NCBI RefSeq assembly: GCF_007273535.1
Contig: NZ_RIBP01000004.1
Coordinates: forward strand, 2,394,001 to 2,458,000
Direction: 5' to 3'
Source of the DNA: Niallia circulans
GTDB taxonomy: Bacteria; Bacillota; Bacilli; Bacillales; Cytobacillaceae
Length of the DNA stretch: 64,000 nucleotides
Made by a program: the position numbers and the translations under genes. The notes beneath the pieces were generated by a model. The model did no database searches. It was not told the origin of the DNA and was given only the letters and a program-made list of their open reading frames with translations. Each line of letters opens with the position of its first letter. Positions within the stretch are counted from its first letter, which is position 1. This document shows positions 37,214 to 46,424 of this stretch, one piece after another.

Positions 37214-37474
37214 TTATACTTGCCAAGGCCACGGTCCCTCGTCCCAATCCCATGGGGTATTTGAAAAGCTGTTTCCAAACTGAAGCAGTGGCCCATAATT
37301 GCTTTCATACAAGTTTTTAAATTTTTGTCTTTCTTTCGCATAGTGGTTGAACTGATTAATGGCATCTTGATCGTTAGGATGTGTGTCTAGGTAAAGTGTT
37401 AATTCTACCAATACAAAATCGACAGCTTGAAGCTGTTCGAGCAGCTGGTAATATTCTTTAGGCAGCTGTTTCAT
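37214..37474 (-). CDS. cotJB: Spore coat protein CotJB
   Basis: 86-residue CotJB: the helical body (YYQLLEQLQAVDFVLVELTLYLDTHPND) and the aromatic C-terminus (TPWDWDEGPWPWQV) are typical. Start ATG (37472-37474) overlaps the cotJA stop by one base. Part of the CotJ complex in the spore coat. Confidence 0.93.
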   Translation of the reverse strand: MKQLPKEYYQLLEQLQAVDFVLVELTLYLDTHPNDQDAINQFNHYAKERQKFKNLYESNYGPLLQFGNSFSNTPWDWDEGPWPWQV

Positions 37475-37698
37475 TAAGTGTCACCTTCTTTTTTTTCATG
37501 TGGACCGTAATAAGGATCATAAAAAGCCTTCCATAATGTTCCTGCTCGTAATGCTTCCATCGGTGAAAATTGTGGTAGATGTGGTGGTTGAAAGCCCATA
37601 TATAAATTGGGCGGTGTGGAATATTCTTTTGTTTTTATTGGCGGGCAAGGATCATTTGGGCTTATAAAGGGGTGGTATTGTTTGTAAAATTGACTCAT
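37474..37698 (-). CDS. cotJA: Spore coat associated protein CotJA
   Basis: 74-residue CotJA: proline- and aromatic-rich sequence with SPNDPCPPI, RAGTLWKAFYDPY. I start it at 37698 (MSQFYKQYHPF) because AGGAGGG sits upstream (37708-37714, reverse strand) and this gives the family length; the longer frame lacks a ribosome site. First gene of the operon, with a sigma-E-like promoter upstream. Confidence 0.9.
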   Translation of the reverse strand: MSQFYKQYHPFISPNDPCPPIKTKEYSTPPNLYMGFQPPHLPQFSPMEALRAGTLWKAFYDPYYGPHEKKEGDT

Positions 37699-37731
37699 GA
37701 AAAAAAGCCCTCCTTTTTTATTATCTATAAA

Positions 37732-37759
37732 ATAATATGAAGAAAATGCTAAATCATGC
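37732..37759 (-). promoter_or_regulatory. Sigma-E promoter of cotJABC
   Basis: On the reverse strand GCATGAT (37753-37759) and CATATTAT (37732-37739) are 13 nt apart, matching the sigma-E pattern. cotJ is sigma-E dependent in B. subtilis. Confidence 0.5.
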
Positions 37760-37840
37760 TTTCGATTTGTTGGTAAAAAGGGTATGCACATTATACAATA
37801 ACAAAAGGATAAGATGAAAAAGTGTAAAGGGGGGGATTGG

Positions 37841-38641
37841 ATGCTGGCAACTATTAATGTTATCGTGGCAGTCATCCTGATAATCCTTGCAGGGATTGCA
37901 TTAGTAATTAAGATGCATAAGAATGCATTGGAGGATCACATTAAATACGAAATGTTTTACTTTCCTAATTTTCCAAGGTCTTTCAAGGAAATTTCGTTAT
38001 TTTTTATTTCAGATATACATAAAAGAGAAGTTTCTTCGTCCATTGTAGAAGAAGCGAAGGGGATTGCAAAGTTTGTTATTATTGGCGGAGATTTGCTTGA
38101 AAAAGGAGTAAGCTTCGATGCTATCCGCAAAAATCTTCGTAAGCTGAAGGAAATAGGTCCCCTTTATTTTGTGTGGGGTAATAATGATTACGAAGCAAAT
38201 GTTGACGAATTAAAGGAGCTTTTTAGAAGTGAGGATGTAACAGTCCTTGATAATAGATCTGTTTCTTTCACCTCCAATAAAGGAGAAAAATGGCATTTAG
38301 CAGGGACTGAGGATCGTTCTTTAGAATTAGATGACCTTGACTCGGCACTTCAAGATATAAAAAAATCAGAATTTAAAATTTTGATTAGCCATAATCCGAA
38401 AGTGATGGAAGATCTTACTGATGATCATAAAGTAACTTTGGTGCTTAGCGGTCATACTCATGGGGGGCAAATACGAATTTTTGGCTTTGGACCATATGAA
38501 ATTGGGGCTACTAAAGTAATTGGAAATACAACTATTCTTGTCAGTAATGGGTATGGAACGAGCTCGATACCATTAAGACTTGGTGCAAAGCCAGAAACCC
38601 ACATCATTAAAATTCAGCATACAAAAGATAAACGAATCTAA
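37841..38641 (+). CDS. ypbG: Metallophosphoesterase YpbG
   Basis: 266-residue protein with an N-terminal membrane helix (about 5-23) and a calcineurin-like metallophosphoesterase domain with the standard blocks in order: FISDIHKR (D-x-H), IGGDLLE, GNNDYE, ISHNP, LSGHTHGGQIR. Physiological substrate unknown; a surface phosphodiesterase is the family inference. Start uncertain: ATG 37841 has the stronger AAAGGGGGGGA site; ATG 37814 (AAAGGAT) would add nine residues. Divergent from cotJABC. Confidence 0.9.
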   Translation: MLATINVIVAVILIILAGIALVIKMHKNALEDHIKYEMFYFPNFPRSFKEISLFFISDIHKREVSSSIVEEAKGIAKFVIIGGDLLEKGVSFDAIRKNLRKLKEIGPLYFVWGNNDYEANVDELKELFRSEDVTVLDNRSVSFTSNKGEKWHLAGTEDRSLELDDLDSALQDIKKSEFKILISHNPKVMEDLTDDHKVTLVLSGHTHGGQIRIFGFGPYEIGATKVIGNTTILVSNGYGTSSIPLRLGAKPETHIIKIQHTKDKRI

Positions 38642-38723
38642 ATGATGCAGACAAATCACCGTTTTCCTGCTTTTTTCATACGTTACAGTAAGAGTTTTTT
38701 CAGATAGAGCAGGAGGCATTGTC

Positions 38724-39308
38724 ATGCGCTTAGAACGATTGAATCATAACAGAATTAAGATCTACCTGACATTTGATGATCTGTATGAACGTGGACTGAC
38801 GAAGGATGATATATGGAAAGACTCGATAAAATGGCAATATTTTTTTCATGAAATGCTCGAAGAAGCCAATGATATGTTTGATCTCGAAATACATGGTTCT
38901 GTCGCAGTCGAGATTTTTTCCATGAAGGCACAAGGGATGGTTATGATTTTAACAATGAACGAGGAAGAGTCCCAAGACGAAGAGCTGCTGGCAGAAGGTT
39001 TTTTGGAAATGCAGGTTACTGTTGAAGAGACTGTTGACATATTATATGAGTTTACGGAGCTGGAAAATGCCATTCAAGCAGCAAAGGTTCTGCAAAACGC
39101 CTGTTTCTCTGGGGGGACATTGTTTAGTATCGAAAATAAATACATTCTGTATTTTCCTGACATTGCTGCAGCAAAGGAAGCACAAGCAGCAGCAATCCTC
39201 GGTGAATTTGGTGAAGCAAGCATTAAAAGCATCTATATTATAGAAGAATATGGACGTACTATATTAAAAAACGATGCGATTGAAATGTTGAACCAACATT
39301 TTAAATGA
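38724..39308 (+). CDS. mecB: Adaptor protein MecB (MecA family)
   Basis: 194-residue ClpC adaptor of the MecA/YpbH family. N-terminal substrate-recognition half (MRLERLNHNRIKIYLTFDDLYERGL) and a ferredoxin-like ClpC-binding half (about 100-190). The position after ypbG fits B. subtilis YpbH (MecB) rather than MecA. AGGAGGC precedes the ATG. Targets proteins for ClpCP degradation. Confidence 0.9.
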   Translation: MRLERLNHNRIKIYLTFDDLYERGLTKDDIWKDSIKWQYFFHEMLEEANDMFDLEIHGSVAVEIFSMKAQGMVMILTMNEEESQDEELLAEGFLEMQVTVEETVDILYEFTELENAIQAAKVLQNACFSGGTLFSIENKYILYFPDIAAAKEAQAAAILGEFGEASIKSIYIIEEYGRTILKNDAIEMLNQHFK

Positions 39309-39914
39309 ATGATATCGTTAATCAGATCTTATAATTTCTTTTTTTACTCTTTCTTGGCCGCTTTTCGCCTTGGAAGAGTTTTTTTTTTAGAAAAGGAACG
39401 AAATTGCTCAAAAAATGTCCTGCAAAAAAATTGAAAACAGTTAACTTCATCGTTGGTAAATTCGAGGAAAAATGATAAGATAATGATAAAGAATTATATC
39501 TTAATTCTTTATAGCTGTGTCAAGCAAATCTCTTTAAGAACAAAAAATAGAATGTGCCGTAAAATGTATGGAAGATAGGGACAAAGTTGTATCTTTTTGA
39601 ATATATTATAAAGGAGAGCATACTATAAAACATCTATCCATAGTGGCAAAGGCATTTTGTACAATTGACTCTGCTGTACATGCATAGATTTACCGTTTTT
39701 ACGGTTAATATTTACTTTATGCATAAAGACAGAGACAATCCATTTTATAAAAATAAGCAGTAGTAATTTTCTCTAAAAAAATGCTTCAAAAAAGTACATA
39801 CTATATTAAGCATGTATTTGTATGTAGACGAATAGTAATGCTAGTCTTTAATGAGAAATTTGACCGTTAAAAAATGATAATTTAACTTTGCAGTTTTTTA
39901 GGAGGATTCATTAA
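39309..39914 (+). other. Long intergenic region upstream of glutamate dehydrogenase
   Basis: 606 nt with no gene. It contains the mecB terminator (39346-39388), a perfect 11-bp inverted repeat with a 5-nt loop (39486-39512), and a small CCGTTTTTACGG hairpin (about 39691-39702). Possible TTGACT/TTGACC -35-like elements occur (39665, 39861) but no clean promoter could be assigned. Confidence 0.6.
39346..39388 (+). terminator. Terminator after mecB
   Basis: ACTCTTTCTTGGC and GCCTTGGAAGAGT arms with minor mismatches followed by nine T. Confidence 0.7.
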
Positions 39915-41192
39915 ATGGTAGCCAAAAAGTCTAATGAAAAGAAGATTGTTGAGGAGCAACACGATGTTTTAAAATCAACACAAACGATCATTCATAAGGC
40001 ATTGAATAAGCTAGGTTATTCTGATGAGGTGTATGAACTACTGAAGGAACCGATTCGCATGATGACAGTGAAGATACCTGTAAGGATGGACGATGGCAGT
40101 GTTAAGATATTCACTGGCTACCGGGCACAGCATAATGATGCAGTTGGTCCAACAAAGGGAGGAATTAGATTTCACCCGCAAGTAACAGAAACTGAGGTGA
40201 AAGCCCTTTCTATCTGGATGAGTTTAAAATGTGGTATTGTTGACCTTCCATATGGTGGCGGTAAAGGCGGGATTGTCTGTGATCCACGAGACATGTCCTT
40301 CCGTGAGCTAGAAAGACTTAGCAGAGGTTATGTAAGAGCAATCAGTCAAATAGTTGGCCCAACAAAAGATATTCCAGCGCCTGATGTTTTTACAAATTCG
40401 CAAATAATGGCATGGATGATGGACGAGTATAGCAGGATTGATGAATTTAACTCGCCTGGCTTTATTACAGGAAAACCACTCGTTTTAGGCGGTTCACACG
40501 GAAGAGAAACGGCAACAGCAAAAGGGGTTACCATCTGTATACGTGAAGCTGCTAAGAGAAAGGGCATTGATATTGTTGGTGCAAGAGTTGTTGTCCAGGG
40601 CTTTGGAAATGCAGGTAGCTTCTTGGCGAAATTCATGCATGATGCTGGGGCAAAAGTAATTGGTATTTCGGATGCATATGGTGCATTGCATGATCCGAAT
40701 GGATTAGATATTGATTATCTTCTTGACAGAAGAGACAGTTTTGGAACAGTAACTAATTTATTTAATAATACTATTACAAACCAAGAGTTGTTGGAATTGG
40801 ATTGTGATATTTTAGTTCCTGCTGCAATCGAAAATCAAATTACTGAAAAAAATGCTCATAATATAAAAGCAAGTATTGTTGTAGAGGCAGCAAATGGCCC
40901 AACAACATTAGAAGCAACAACGATTTTAACAGACAAAGGTATCCTTCTTGTGCCAGATGTCTTGGCTTCTGCTGGCGGTGTGACTGTATCTTATTTCGAA
41001 TGGGTGCAAAACAACCAAGGTTTTTACTGGACAGAGGAAGAAGTGGAAGAAAAGCTTGAAAAAGTAATGAGTAAGTCTTTTGAGAATATTTATGATACGG
41101 CTCAAATCCGCAGGGTGGATATGAGATTGGCCGCTTATATGGTCGGAGTAAGGAAAATGGCGGAAGCATCAAGATTCCGTGGTTGGATTTAA
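39915..41192 (+). CDS. gudB: NAD-specific glutamate dehydrogenase
   Basis: 425-residue catabolic glutamate dehydrogenase (RocG/GudB family) that turns glutamate into 2-oxoglutarate plus ammonia. Active-site block LPYGGGKGGI (Lys117), substrate-binding Lys in MSLKCGIVD, NAD-binding GFGNAGSFLAKF and the C-terminal RMDxRLAAYMVGVRKMAEASRFRGWI are intact. The 9-bp duplication (an extra VKA near residue 105) that inactivates B. subtilis 168 GudB is absent: TEVKALSIW occurs once. Symbol by position next to ypbH; rocG is not excluded. Strong TAGGAGG site. Confidence 0.92.
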   Translation: MVAKKSNEKKIVEEQHDVLKSTQTIIHKALNKLGYSDEVYELLKEPIRMMTVKIPVRMDDGSVKIFTGYRAQHNDAVGPTKGGIRFHPQVTETEVKALSIWMSLKCGIVDLPYGGGKGGIVCDPRDMSFRELERLSRGYVRAISQIVGPTKDIPAPDVFTNSQIMAWMMDEYSRIDEFNSPGFITGKPLVLGGSHGRETATAKGVTICIREAAKRKGIDIVGARVVVQGFGNAGSFLAKFMHDAGAKVIGISDAYGALHDPNGLDIDYLLDRRDSFGTVTNLFNNTITNQELLELDCDILVPAAIENQITEKNAHNIKASIVVEAANGPTTLEATTILTDKGILLVPDVLASAGGVTVSYFEWVQNNQGFYWTEEEVEEKLEKVMSKSFENIYDTAQIRRVDMRLAAYMVGVRKMAEASRFRGWI

Positions 41193-41222
41193 GTTAGGAT
41201 AACAAACTATTGTATAATAACC

Positions 41223-41258
41223 AAAAATCTCCTATGCTATAAATAGGAGATTTTTTTA
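41223..41258 (+). terminator. Terminator after gudB
   Basis: AAAAATCTCCTAT and ATAGGAGATTTTTTT arms with a short loop. Confidence 0.85.
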
Positions 41259-41328
41259 TTAAAAGCATACTACATAAAAGTATGATATATATGAATATAC
41301 GCTGTAAAGAATGTAAGGAGAGGTTAAC

Positions 41329-42291
41329 ATGAAAGAGGAACAAGCGATTATTATCGGTGCAGGACCTTGTGGATTAGCTGCTGCAATCGCTTTAGAACAA
41401 GTAAACATCAAACCCCTTATTATCGAGAAGGGGAATGTAGTGAATGCAATCCATGGGTATCCAACACACCAGACTTTTTTCAGCACTAGTGAGAAGCTTG
41501 AAATTGGCGGAATTGCTTTTCTGACAGAACAGTATAAACCAAATCGTAACCAAGCGCTTGTTTACTATAGGGAAGTGGCGAAACGAAAAGATTTAAGAAT
41601 AAATGCCTATGAAGAAGTAATCAATGTAAAGAAGGAAGCCGATTACTTTACAATAAGAACTTCAAAGGATGAATATCGTGCAAACTATGTAATCGTTGCT
41701 ACAGGTTATTATGATCATCCTAATTATATGAATGTACCAGGTGAAGATTTGCCGAAGGTTAGCCATTACTTTAAGGAAGCACATCCATATTTTAATCATG
41801 ATGTTACTGTTATCGGTGGCAAAAACTCAAGTGTTGATGCTGCGATTGAATTAGTGAAGGCAGGAGCGAGGGTAACGGTTTTGTATCGCGGCACAGAATA
41901 CTCAACCAGCATTAAGCCATGGATTCTTCCTGAGTTTGAAGCACTTGTAAGAAATGATGTTATTAAAATGGAGTTTGCTGCAGAGGTCGTTGAAATTAAA
42001 GAAAAAACGTTAATATATACGAAGCATGGTGAAACAGTAGAAATTGCCAATGATTTTGTTTTTGCCATGACTGGGTATCACCCGGATCATCAATTTATTA
42101 AGCTGATGGGTGTTGAAATGGAGGCAGAAACGGGCAGACCAGTATTTAATCCAGAAACAATGGAAACGAATGTTCAAGGGATTTTTATTGCTGGAGTTAT
42201 TGCAGCAGGCAATAATGCAAATGAAATATTCATCGAAAACGGCAAGTTCCACGGAGATCAAATAGCGGGAGCGATAGCGAAGAGAGCGTAA
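41329..42291 (+). CDS. ypdA: Bacilliredoxin reductase YpdA
   Basis: 320-residue FAD flavoprotein of the thioredoxin-reductase-like fold. N-terminal FAD site GAGPCGLAAAIALEQ (about 9-23) and the second dinucleotide site VIGGKNSSVDAAIELV (about 161-176). YpdA (Bdr) reduces bacilliredoxins in the bacillithiol redox pathway. It carries a Cys only in the GPCG loop, typical of YpdA. ATG after AAGGAGAGG. Upstream of prsW as in B. subtilis. Confidence 0.92.
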   Translation: MKEEQAIIIGAGPCGLAAAIALEQVNIKPLIIEKGNVVNAIHGYPTHQTFFSTSEKLEIGGIAFLTEQYKPNRNQALVYYREVAKRKDLRINAYEEVINVKKEADYFTIRTSKDEYRANYVIVATGYYDHPNYMNVPGEDLPKVSHYFKEAHPYFNHDVTVIGGKNSSVDAAIELVKAGARVTVLYRGTEYSTSIKPWILPEFEALVRNDVIKMEFAAEVVEIKEKTLIYTKHGETVEIANDFVFAMTGYHPDHQFIKLMGVEMEAETGRPVFNPETMETNVQGIFIAGVIAAGNNANEIFIENGKFHGDQIAGAIAKRA

Positions 42292-42329
42292 TCGCATACC
42301 GCTAACAAAAAGGGAGAGGAAAAGAGCGA

Positions 42330-43004
42330 ATGTTAGCCATACTATCCGCTGGTATAGCACCAGGGCTGGCGCTTTTAAGTTATTTTTATTTAAAGGATCA
42401 ATATGAATCAGAACCAATCGGATTGGTTTTAAGGGCATTTATAACAGGGGCGTTGCTGGTTTTTCCGATAATGTTTATCCAATACGTTTTGCGGGTTGAG
42501 GAGGCTGTTCCTTCCAATTTGTTAAACTCCTTTATCACAACAAGTCTGTTAGAAGAATTTTTCAAATGGTTTATTTTGTTTTTTACAGCCTATCAGCATA
42601 TAGAATTTGATGAGCCGTATGACGGTATTATTTATGGTGTATCTATCTCGTTAGGCTTTGCAACAGTCGAAAATATTCTTTACCTTGTAGCAAATGGTGT
42701 GGAATATGCTTTAGGAAGAGCATTGCTTCCTGTATCAAGTCATGCCCTTTTCGGTGTGATCATGGGGTATTATATCGGAAAAGGGAAATTTACGATGCCA
42801 AAAGGCAAGTGGATTTTCTATTCGTTGGTCATTCCCTTTCTTCTCCATGGTATTTATGATTACATCCTAACGATGCAAAAGAACTGGCTTTTGTTCATCA
42901 CTCCCTTCATGCTGTTCTTATGGTGGCTTGGCTTACGAAAAGTCAAAATCGCTAGAGAACTGAGTCGAGACCATGTGAACAAATATATGAATGCAAATTT
43001 ATAA
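42330..43004 (+). CDS. prsW: Intramembrane protease PrsW
   Basis: 224-residue membrane protease with about seven hydrophobic segments. The PrsW signature EEFFKW (about residues 71-76) and [15 protein letters not shown], plus HGIYDYILT, are intact. In B. subtilis it makes the site-1 cut of the anti-sigma factor RsiW, activating sigma-W on envelope stress. ATG after AGGGAGAGG. Terminator follows. Confidence 0.92.
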   Translation: MLAILSAGIAPGLALLSYFYLKDQYESEPIGLVLRAFITGALLVFPIMFIQYVLRVEEAVPSNLLNSFITTSLLEEFFKWFILFFTAYQHIEFDEPYDGIIYGVSISLGFATVENILYLVANGVEYALGRALLPVSSHALFGVIMGYYIGKGKFTMPKGKWIFYSLVIPFLLHGIYDYILTMQKNWLLFITPFMLFLWWLGLRKVKIARELSRDHVNKYMNANL

Positions 43005-43026
43005 AATTTGAGAACAAAAAAATAGG

Positions 43027-43064
43027 TAAAAAGAAAATGAATTCTGTTCATTTTCTTTTTTTTT
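43027..43064 (+). terminator. Terminator after prsW
   Basis: AAAGAAAATGAA and TTCATTTTCTTT arms with a 5-nt loop and eight T. Confidence 0.8.
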
Positions 43065-43093
43065 GCATAAAAAACCAATCGCTACAAAAAATA
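43065..43093 (+). promoter_or_regulatory. Weak sigma-G promoter candidate for sleB
   Basis: GCATA (43065-43069) and AAAAATA (43087-43093) at 17 nt resemble sigma-G elements, but the -10 is poor. Proposed because sleB-ypeB is a sigma-G operon in B. subtilis. Confidence 0.25.
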
Positions 43094-43135
43094 GAGTTAA
43101 TGACAAATAGTATTTACATCTGGGGGTTAACACGC

Positions 43136-44191
43136 ATGAATAAAAAGTTCTTAACGAAAATTTCTGCCGTAATTTCCGCCTGTATCATTCTAGCGCCATT
43201 AGCGGTTGTGGAGCATAAAGCGGAAGCATTCACAAATCAAGTGGTTCAGCAAGGTGCTGTTGGAGATGATGTCATCGAACTGCAAGCAAGGCTCCAATAT
43301 ATAGGGTTTTATAATGGCAAAATTGATGGAGTCTTTGGCTGGAAAACATATTGGGCATTAAGAAATTTCCAATATGAATTTGGGTTGCCGATTGACGGAA
43401 TGGCAGGCTGGCAAACGAAACTGAAACTAGCAAAAGCATCAAAGTATAATGAACAATTTGTGAAAGAACAAATCAACAGTGGGAAGAAATTCAGCCATTA
43501 TGGCGGGGTAGATTTGAATAAACAAAAAACACCTTCCGCTAATAAAAACACGAACAATAAGGCTGCTGGCAATGCAAATAAAGGCAGTGCGGCACCTAGT
43601 AAAAATTCTAACGCTAACACAAACAAGGCTCCAAGCAGCAATAATCAAAAATCCACAAATCAGACAAAAACGAACAATGCTGGAGCAAATAAAGCAAACA
43701 ATAATAATTCAACAACTAAAAATACAGGAACGAGCAATAATGCGAAAAAAACAACTCCAACGAAATCTGCCCAAAATAATGGCGGCGAGGTTGTGAAGAA
43801 GCAAACACCGACTGCGGCTAATGTGCCTAACGGATTCTCTCAAAATGATATTCAACTGATGGCAAATGCCGTTTACGGCGAATCAAGAGGTGAGCCTTAT
43901 ATCGGTCAAGTAGCAGTTGCATCTGTCATTTTAAACCGTGTGAGCAGTGCTTCCTTCCCAAATACAGTGTCAGGGGTTATTTTTGAACCGAGGGCATTTA
44001 CAGCAGTTGCCGATGGACAAATTTGGCTGACACCAAATGATACAGCAAAAAAAGCTGTGCTTGATGCTATCAATGGATGGGACCCTACAGGAAATGCTAT
44101 TTACTATTTTAATCCAGATACCGCTACAAGTGGCTGGATTTGGTCAAGACCGCAAATCAAGCAAATAGGCAAGCACATATTCTGTAAATAA
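43136..44191 (+). CDS. sleB: Spore cortex-lytic enzyme SleB
   Basis: 351-residue lytic transglycosylase that breaks cortex peptidoglycan during germination. Signal peptide (1-31, ending AEA), an N-terminal peptidoglycan-binding domain (about 40-97, GDDVIELQARLQYIGFYNG), an unusual Asn/Lys/Thr/Ala-rich linker (about 130-235), then the SleB hydrolase-2 domain with catalytic Glu in VYGESRGEP and GQVAVASVILNRV. The start at 43136 follows GGGGGTTAA; the longer frame lacks a signal peptide at its N-terminus. Operon with ypeB, 16 nt downstream. Confidence 0.93.
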   Translation: MNKKFLTKISAVISACIILAPLAVVEHKAEAFTNQVVQQGAVGDDVIELQARLQYIGFYNGKIDGVFGWKTYWALRNFQYEFGLPIDGMAGWQTKLKLAKASKYNEQFVKEQINSGKKFSHYGGVDLNKQKTPSANKNTNNKAAGNANKGSAAPSKNSNANTNKAPSSNNQKSTNQTKTNNAGANKANNNNSTTKNTGTSNNAKKTTPTKSAQNNGGEVVKKQTPTAANVPNGFSQNDIQLMANAVYGESRGEPYIGQVAVASVILNRVSSASFPNTVSGVIFEPRAFTAVADGQIWLTPNDTAKKAVLDAINGWDPTGNAIYYFNPDTATSGWIWSRPQIKQIGKHIFCK

Positions 44192-44207
44192 AAGGGGTGA
44201 ACGTTAA

Positions 44208-45554
44208 ATGCTTAGAGGGATTATGATAGGCGTATTGACAATTGGGGTTGCAGGTGCAGCTTATTGGGGCTATCAAGAGCATAAAGAGAAAAACGCAGTG
44301 TTAATGAATGCGGAAAACAGTTATCAACGAGCTTTTCATGATTTATCGTATCAAATAGACCTTTTGCATGACCAAATTGGCACAACACTTGCCATGAATT
44401 CACAGGAATCACTTTCACCGGCATTAGCAGAAGTGTGGAGAATTACGTCAAACGCTCATAGTGATGTTGGCCAGCTTCCGCTTACATTATTGCCATTTAA
44501 CAAAACAGAGGAGTTTTTGGCGAATATCGGAGACTTCAGCTACCGTACTGCGGTTAGAAATCTTGATGACGATCCACTGACAGATAAGGAATACAAATCA
44601 CTGAAAAAGCTATACGGAGATGCAAAGGATATTCAAGATGAACTGCGCAACGTGCAGCATTTAGTCCTTGAGAACAATCTGCGCTGGATGGATGTAGAAA
44701 TGGCATTGGCGACAAATAAGCAAGGTGATAATACTATTATCGATGGGTTAAAAACAGTGGAAGAAAAAGTCGATGGTTATCAGGAAACCAGCTTTGGTGT
44801 TACTAATGTTAATATGGAGAAAAGGGACGAAAATTTCAGCAATTTGGAAGGTAAGACAATAACAAAAAAGGAAGCACAGAAAATTGCTGAGAATTATGCG
44901 GACTTTAAAGGTGACTTGGATGTGAACATCACTGAAAATGGAGAAGGTGCAGGATACGGCTTCTACAGTGTTGCACTTAAAGAAAATGACTCCGGGGTAG
45001 AAGCAAATATGGATATAACAAAAAAGGGCGGTTTCCCTATTTGGTCCATTGTTTCTCGAGAAGTGAATAAACAAAAAATCAGCTTAAATGATGCAAGCAA
45101 TAAAGCAGTCGATTTTTTGAAAAAGCATGATTTTAAAGATTTGGCATTGTTTGAAAGTATGCAATATGATAATATCGGTGTCTTTACCTTTGTAACAGAG
45201 GAAAATGGGGTGAAAATTTACCCTGATAGCATTAAGATAAAGGTTGCGCTCGATAACGGTAATATTGTAGGCTTTGCTGCAGAAGATTATTTAAAACAGC
45301 ATAAGAAACGAGATATTCCAGATCCTGTTATTTCAAAGGCAGAGGCACAAGATAAAATCAGCAAAAACGTGAAAATAATGCAGGATGGATTAGCGGTCAT
45401 ACTTAATGATTTGAATCAAGAAGTGCTTTGTTATGAATTTATCGGGACATTGGATGATGATACGTACCGAATTTACATTAATGCAGAAACAGGCACAGAG
45501 GAAAAAGTAGAAAAGCTTAAAAACGCTGAACCACTGTACGATGAAGTAGTTTAA
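44208..45554 (+). CDS. ypeB: Germination protein YpeB
   Basis: 448-residue partner that stabilises SleB in the spore. N-terminal signal anchor (about 2-20), a long helical domain (about 30-200) and tandem PepSY domains in the C-terminal half (ITKKEAQKIAENYADF..., ISLNDASNKAVDFLKKH...). Strong AAAGGGGTGA ribosome site. Order sleB-ypeB and spacing are as in B. subtilis. Terminated by a perfect hairpin. Confidence 0.93.
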   Translation: MLRGIMIGVLTIGVAGAAYWGYQEHKEKNAVLMNAENSYQRAFHDLSYQIDLLHDQIGTTLAMNSQESLSPALAEVWRITSNAHSDVGQLPLTLLPFNKTEEFLANIGDFSYRTAVRNLDDDPLTDKEYKSLKKLYGDAKDIQDELRNVQHLVLENNLRWMDVEMALATNKQGDNTIIDGLKTVEEKVDGYQETSFGVTNVNMEKRDENFSNLEGKTITKKEAQKIAENYADFKGDLDVNITENGEGAGYGFYSVALKENDSGVEANMDITKKGGFPIWSIVSREVNKQKISLNDASNKAVDFLKKHDFKDLALFESMQYDNIGVFTFVTEENGVKIYPDSIKIKVALDNGNIVGFAAEDYLKQHKKRDIPDPVISKAEAQDKISKNVKIMQDGLAVILNDLNQEVLCYEFIGTLDDDTYRIYINAETGTEEKVEKLKNAEPLYDEVV

Positions 45555-45558
45555 ATAT

Positions 45559-45596
45559 AAAAGCAGTAGGAATGTACTATTTCCTACTGCTTTTTT
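45559..45596 (+). terminator. Terminator of sleB-ypeB
   Basis: AAAAGCAGTAGGAA and TTCCTACTGCTTTT form a near-perfect stem with a 7-nt loop and six T. Confidence 0.88.
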
Positions 45597-45698
45597 GCTG
45601 TCGTTTTTAAGGTGTCTATTGATATTCGCCATATTTCTGCGATAATATAGGTAAAAAGAATTACTATTAAATTGCAAACAAGAAGGCGTGGTACTGCA

Positions 45699-46361
45699 GT
45701 GATAAATATAGGAGATACTTTAATTTTAGAACCGGCTCATAGTGAGACTCCAGAACAATATAAATGCCGTTTAGTCGAAAGAAATGACAACGAAATTTTT
45801 ATAGATTATCCTATTCATTCCAAAACAAAAAAAGCCGTATTCCTGCTTAATGGCACACAGCTGAAGGTTAGCTTTGTAACTAGCCATGGAACAGTTTATA
45901 TGTTTTATTCAGAAATCATCGGCAGAGAAAAGCAAGGGAATATTCCGATGTTGCTTTTGCATTATCCTCCAAGTGACCAATTGGTTAAAATCCAAAGGAG
46001 GGAGTATGTAAGGGTAGAAACGAATGTGGATGTTGCGATTACTTCCAGTGATAAGGAACTAACACCGTTTGCTACCATAACAACAGACATTAGTGCAGGT
46101 GGTGCAGCAATCCTCGTACCAAAGAATTCTAATATGAAAGCAGAAACAATGGTTGAGCCATACTTTGTTTTACCGATGCAAAATGGCGAATATTACTATC
46201 CAAAAGTACAAGCACAAGTCAAAAGTATTTTCAAACATAATGAAACACATAATAAGGCACCGCTTGAGTTTCTTGACGTAAGTCCTGCTGATAGACAACT
46301 GTTTTTGCGCTTTTGTTTTGATCGTCAACTGTCATTCCGTAAGAAAGGCCTGGAATTCTGA
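45699..46361 (+). CDS. ypfA: c-di-GMP-binding flagellar brake protein YpfA (MotI)
   Basis: 220-residue YcgR-like protein: an N-terminal YcgR/PilZN domain (about 1-90) and a C-terminal PilZ domain with the c-di-GMP motifs QRREYVRVE (RxxxR, about 99-107) and DISAGGAAI (DxSxxG, about 135-143). In B. subtilis the homologue MotI acts as a clutch on the flagellar motor. Start GTG 45699 chosen because the protein then begins with the family-like VINIGDTLILE; the longer ORF from 45672 adds nine unlikely residues. Confidence 0.88.
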   Translation: MINIGDTLILEPAHSETPEQYKCRLVERNDNEIFIDYPIHSKTKKAVFLLNGTQLKVSFVTSHGTVYMFYSEIIGREKQGNIPMLLLHYPPSDQLVKIQRREYVRVETNVDVAITSSDKELTPFATITTDISAGGAAILVPKNSNMKAETMVEPYFVLPMQNGEYYYPKVQAQVKSIFKHNETHNKAPLEFLDVSPADRQLFLRFCFDRQLSFRKKGLEF

Positions 46362-46424
46362 ATAAACGGATCATCATATTCCGATACTATGGTAAAAGCA
46401 AATAGAATTGGAGAGTATCGGAAT

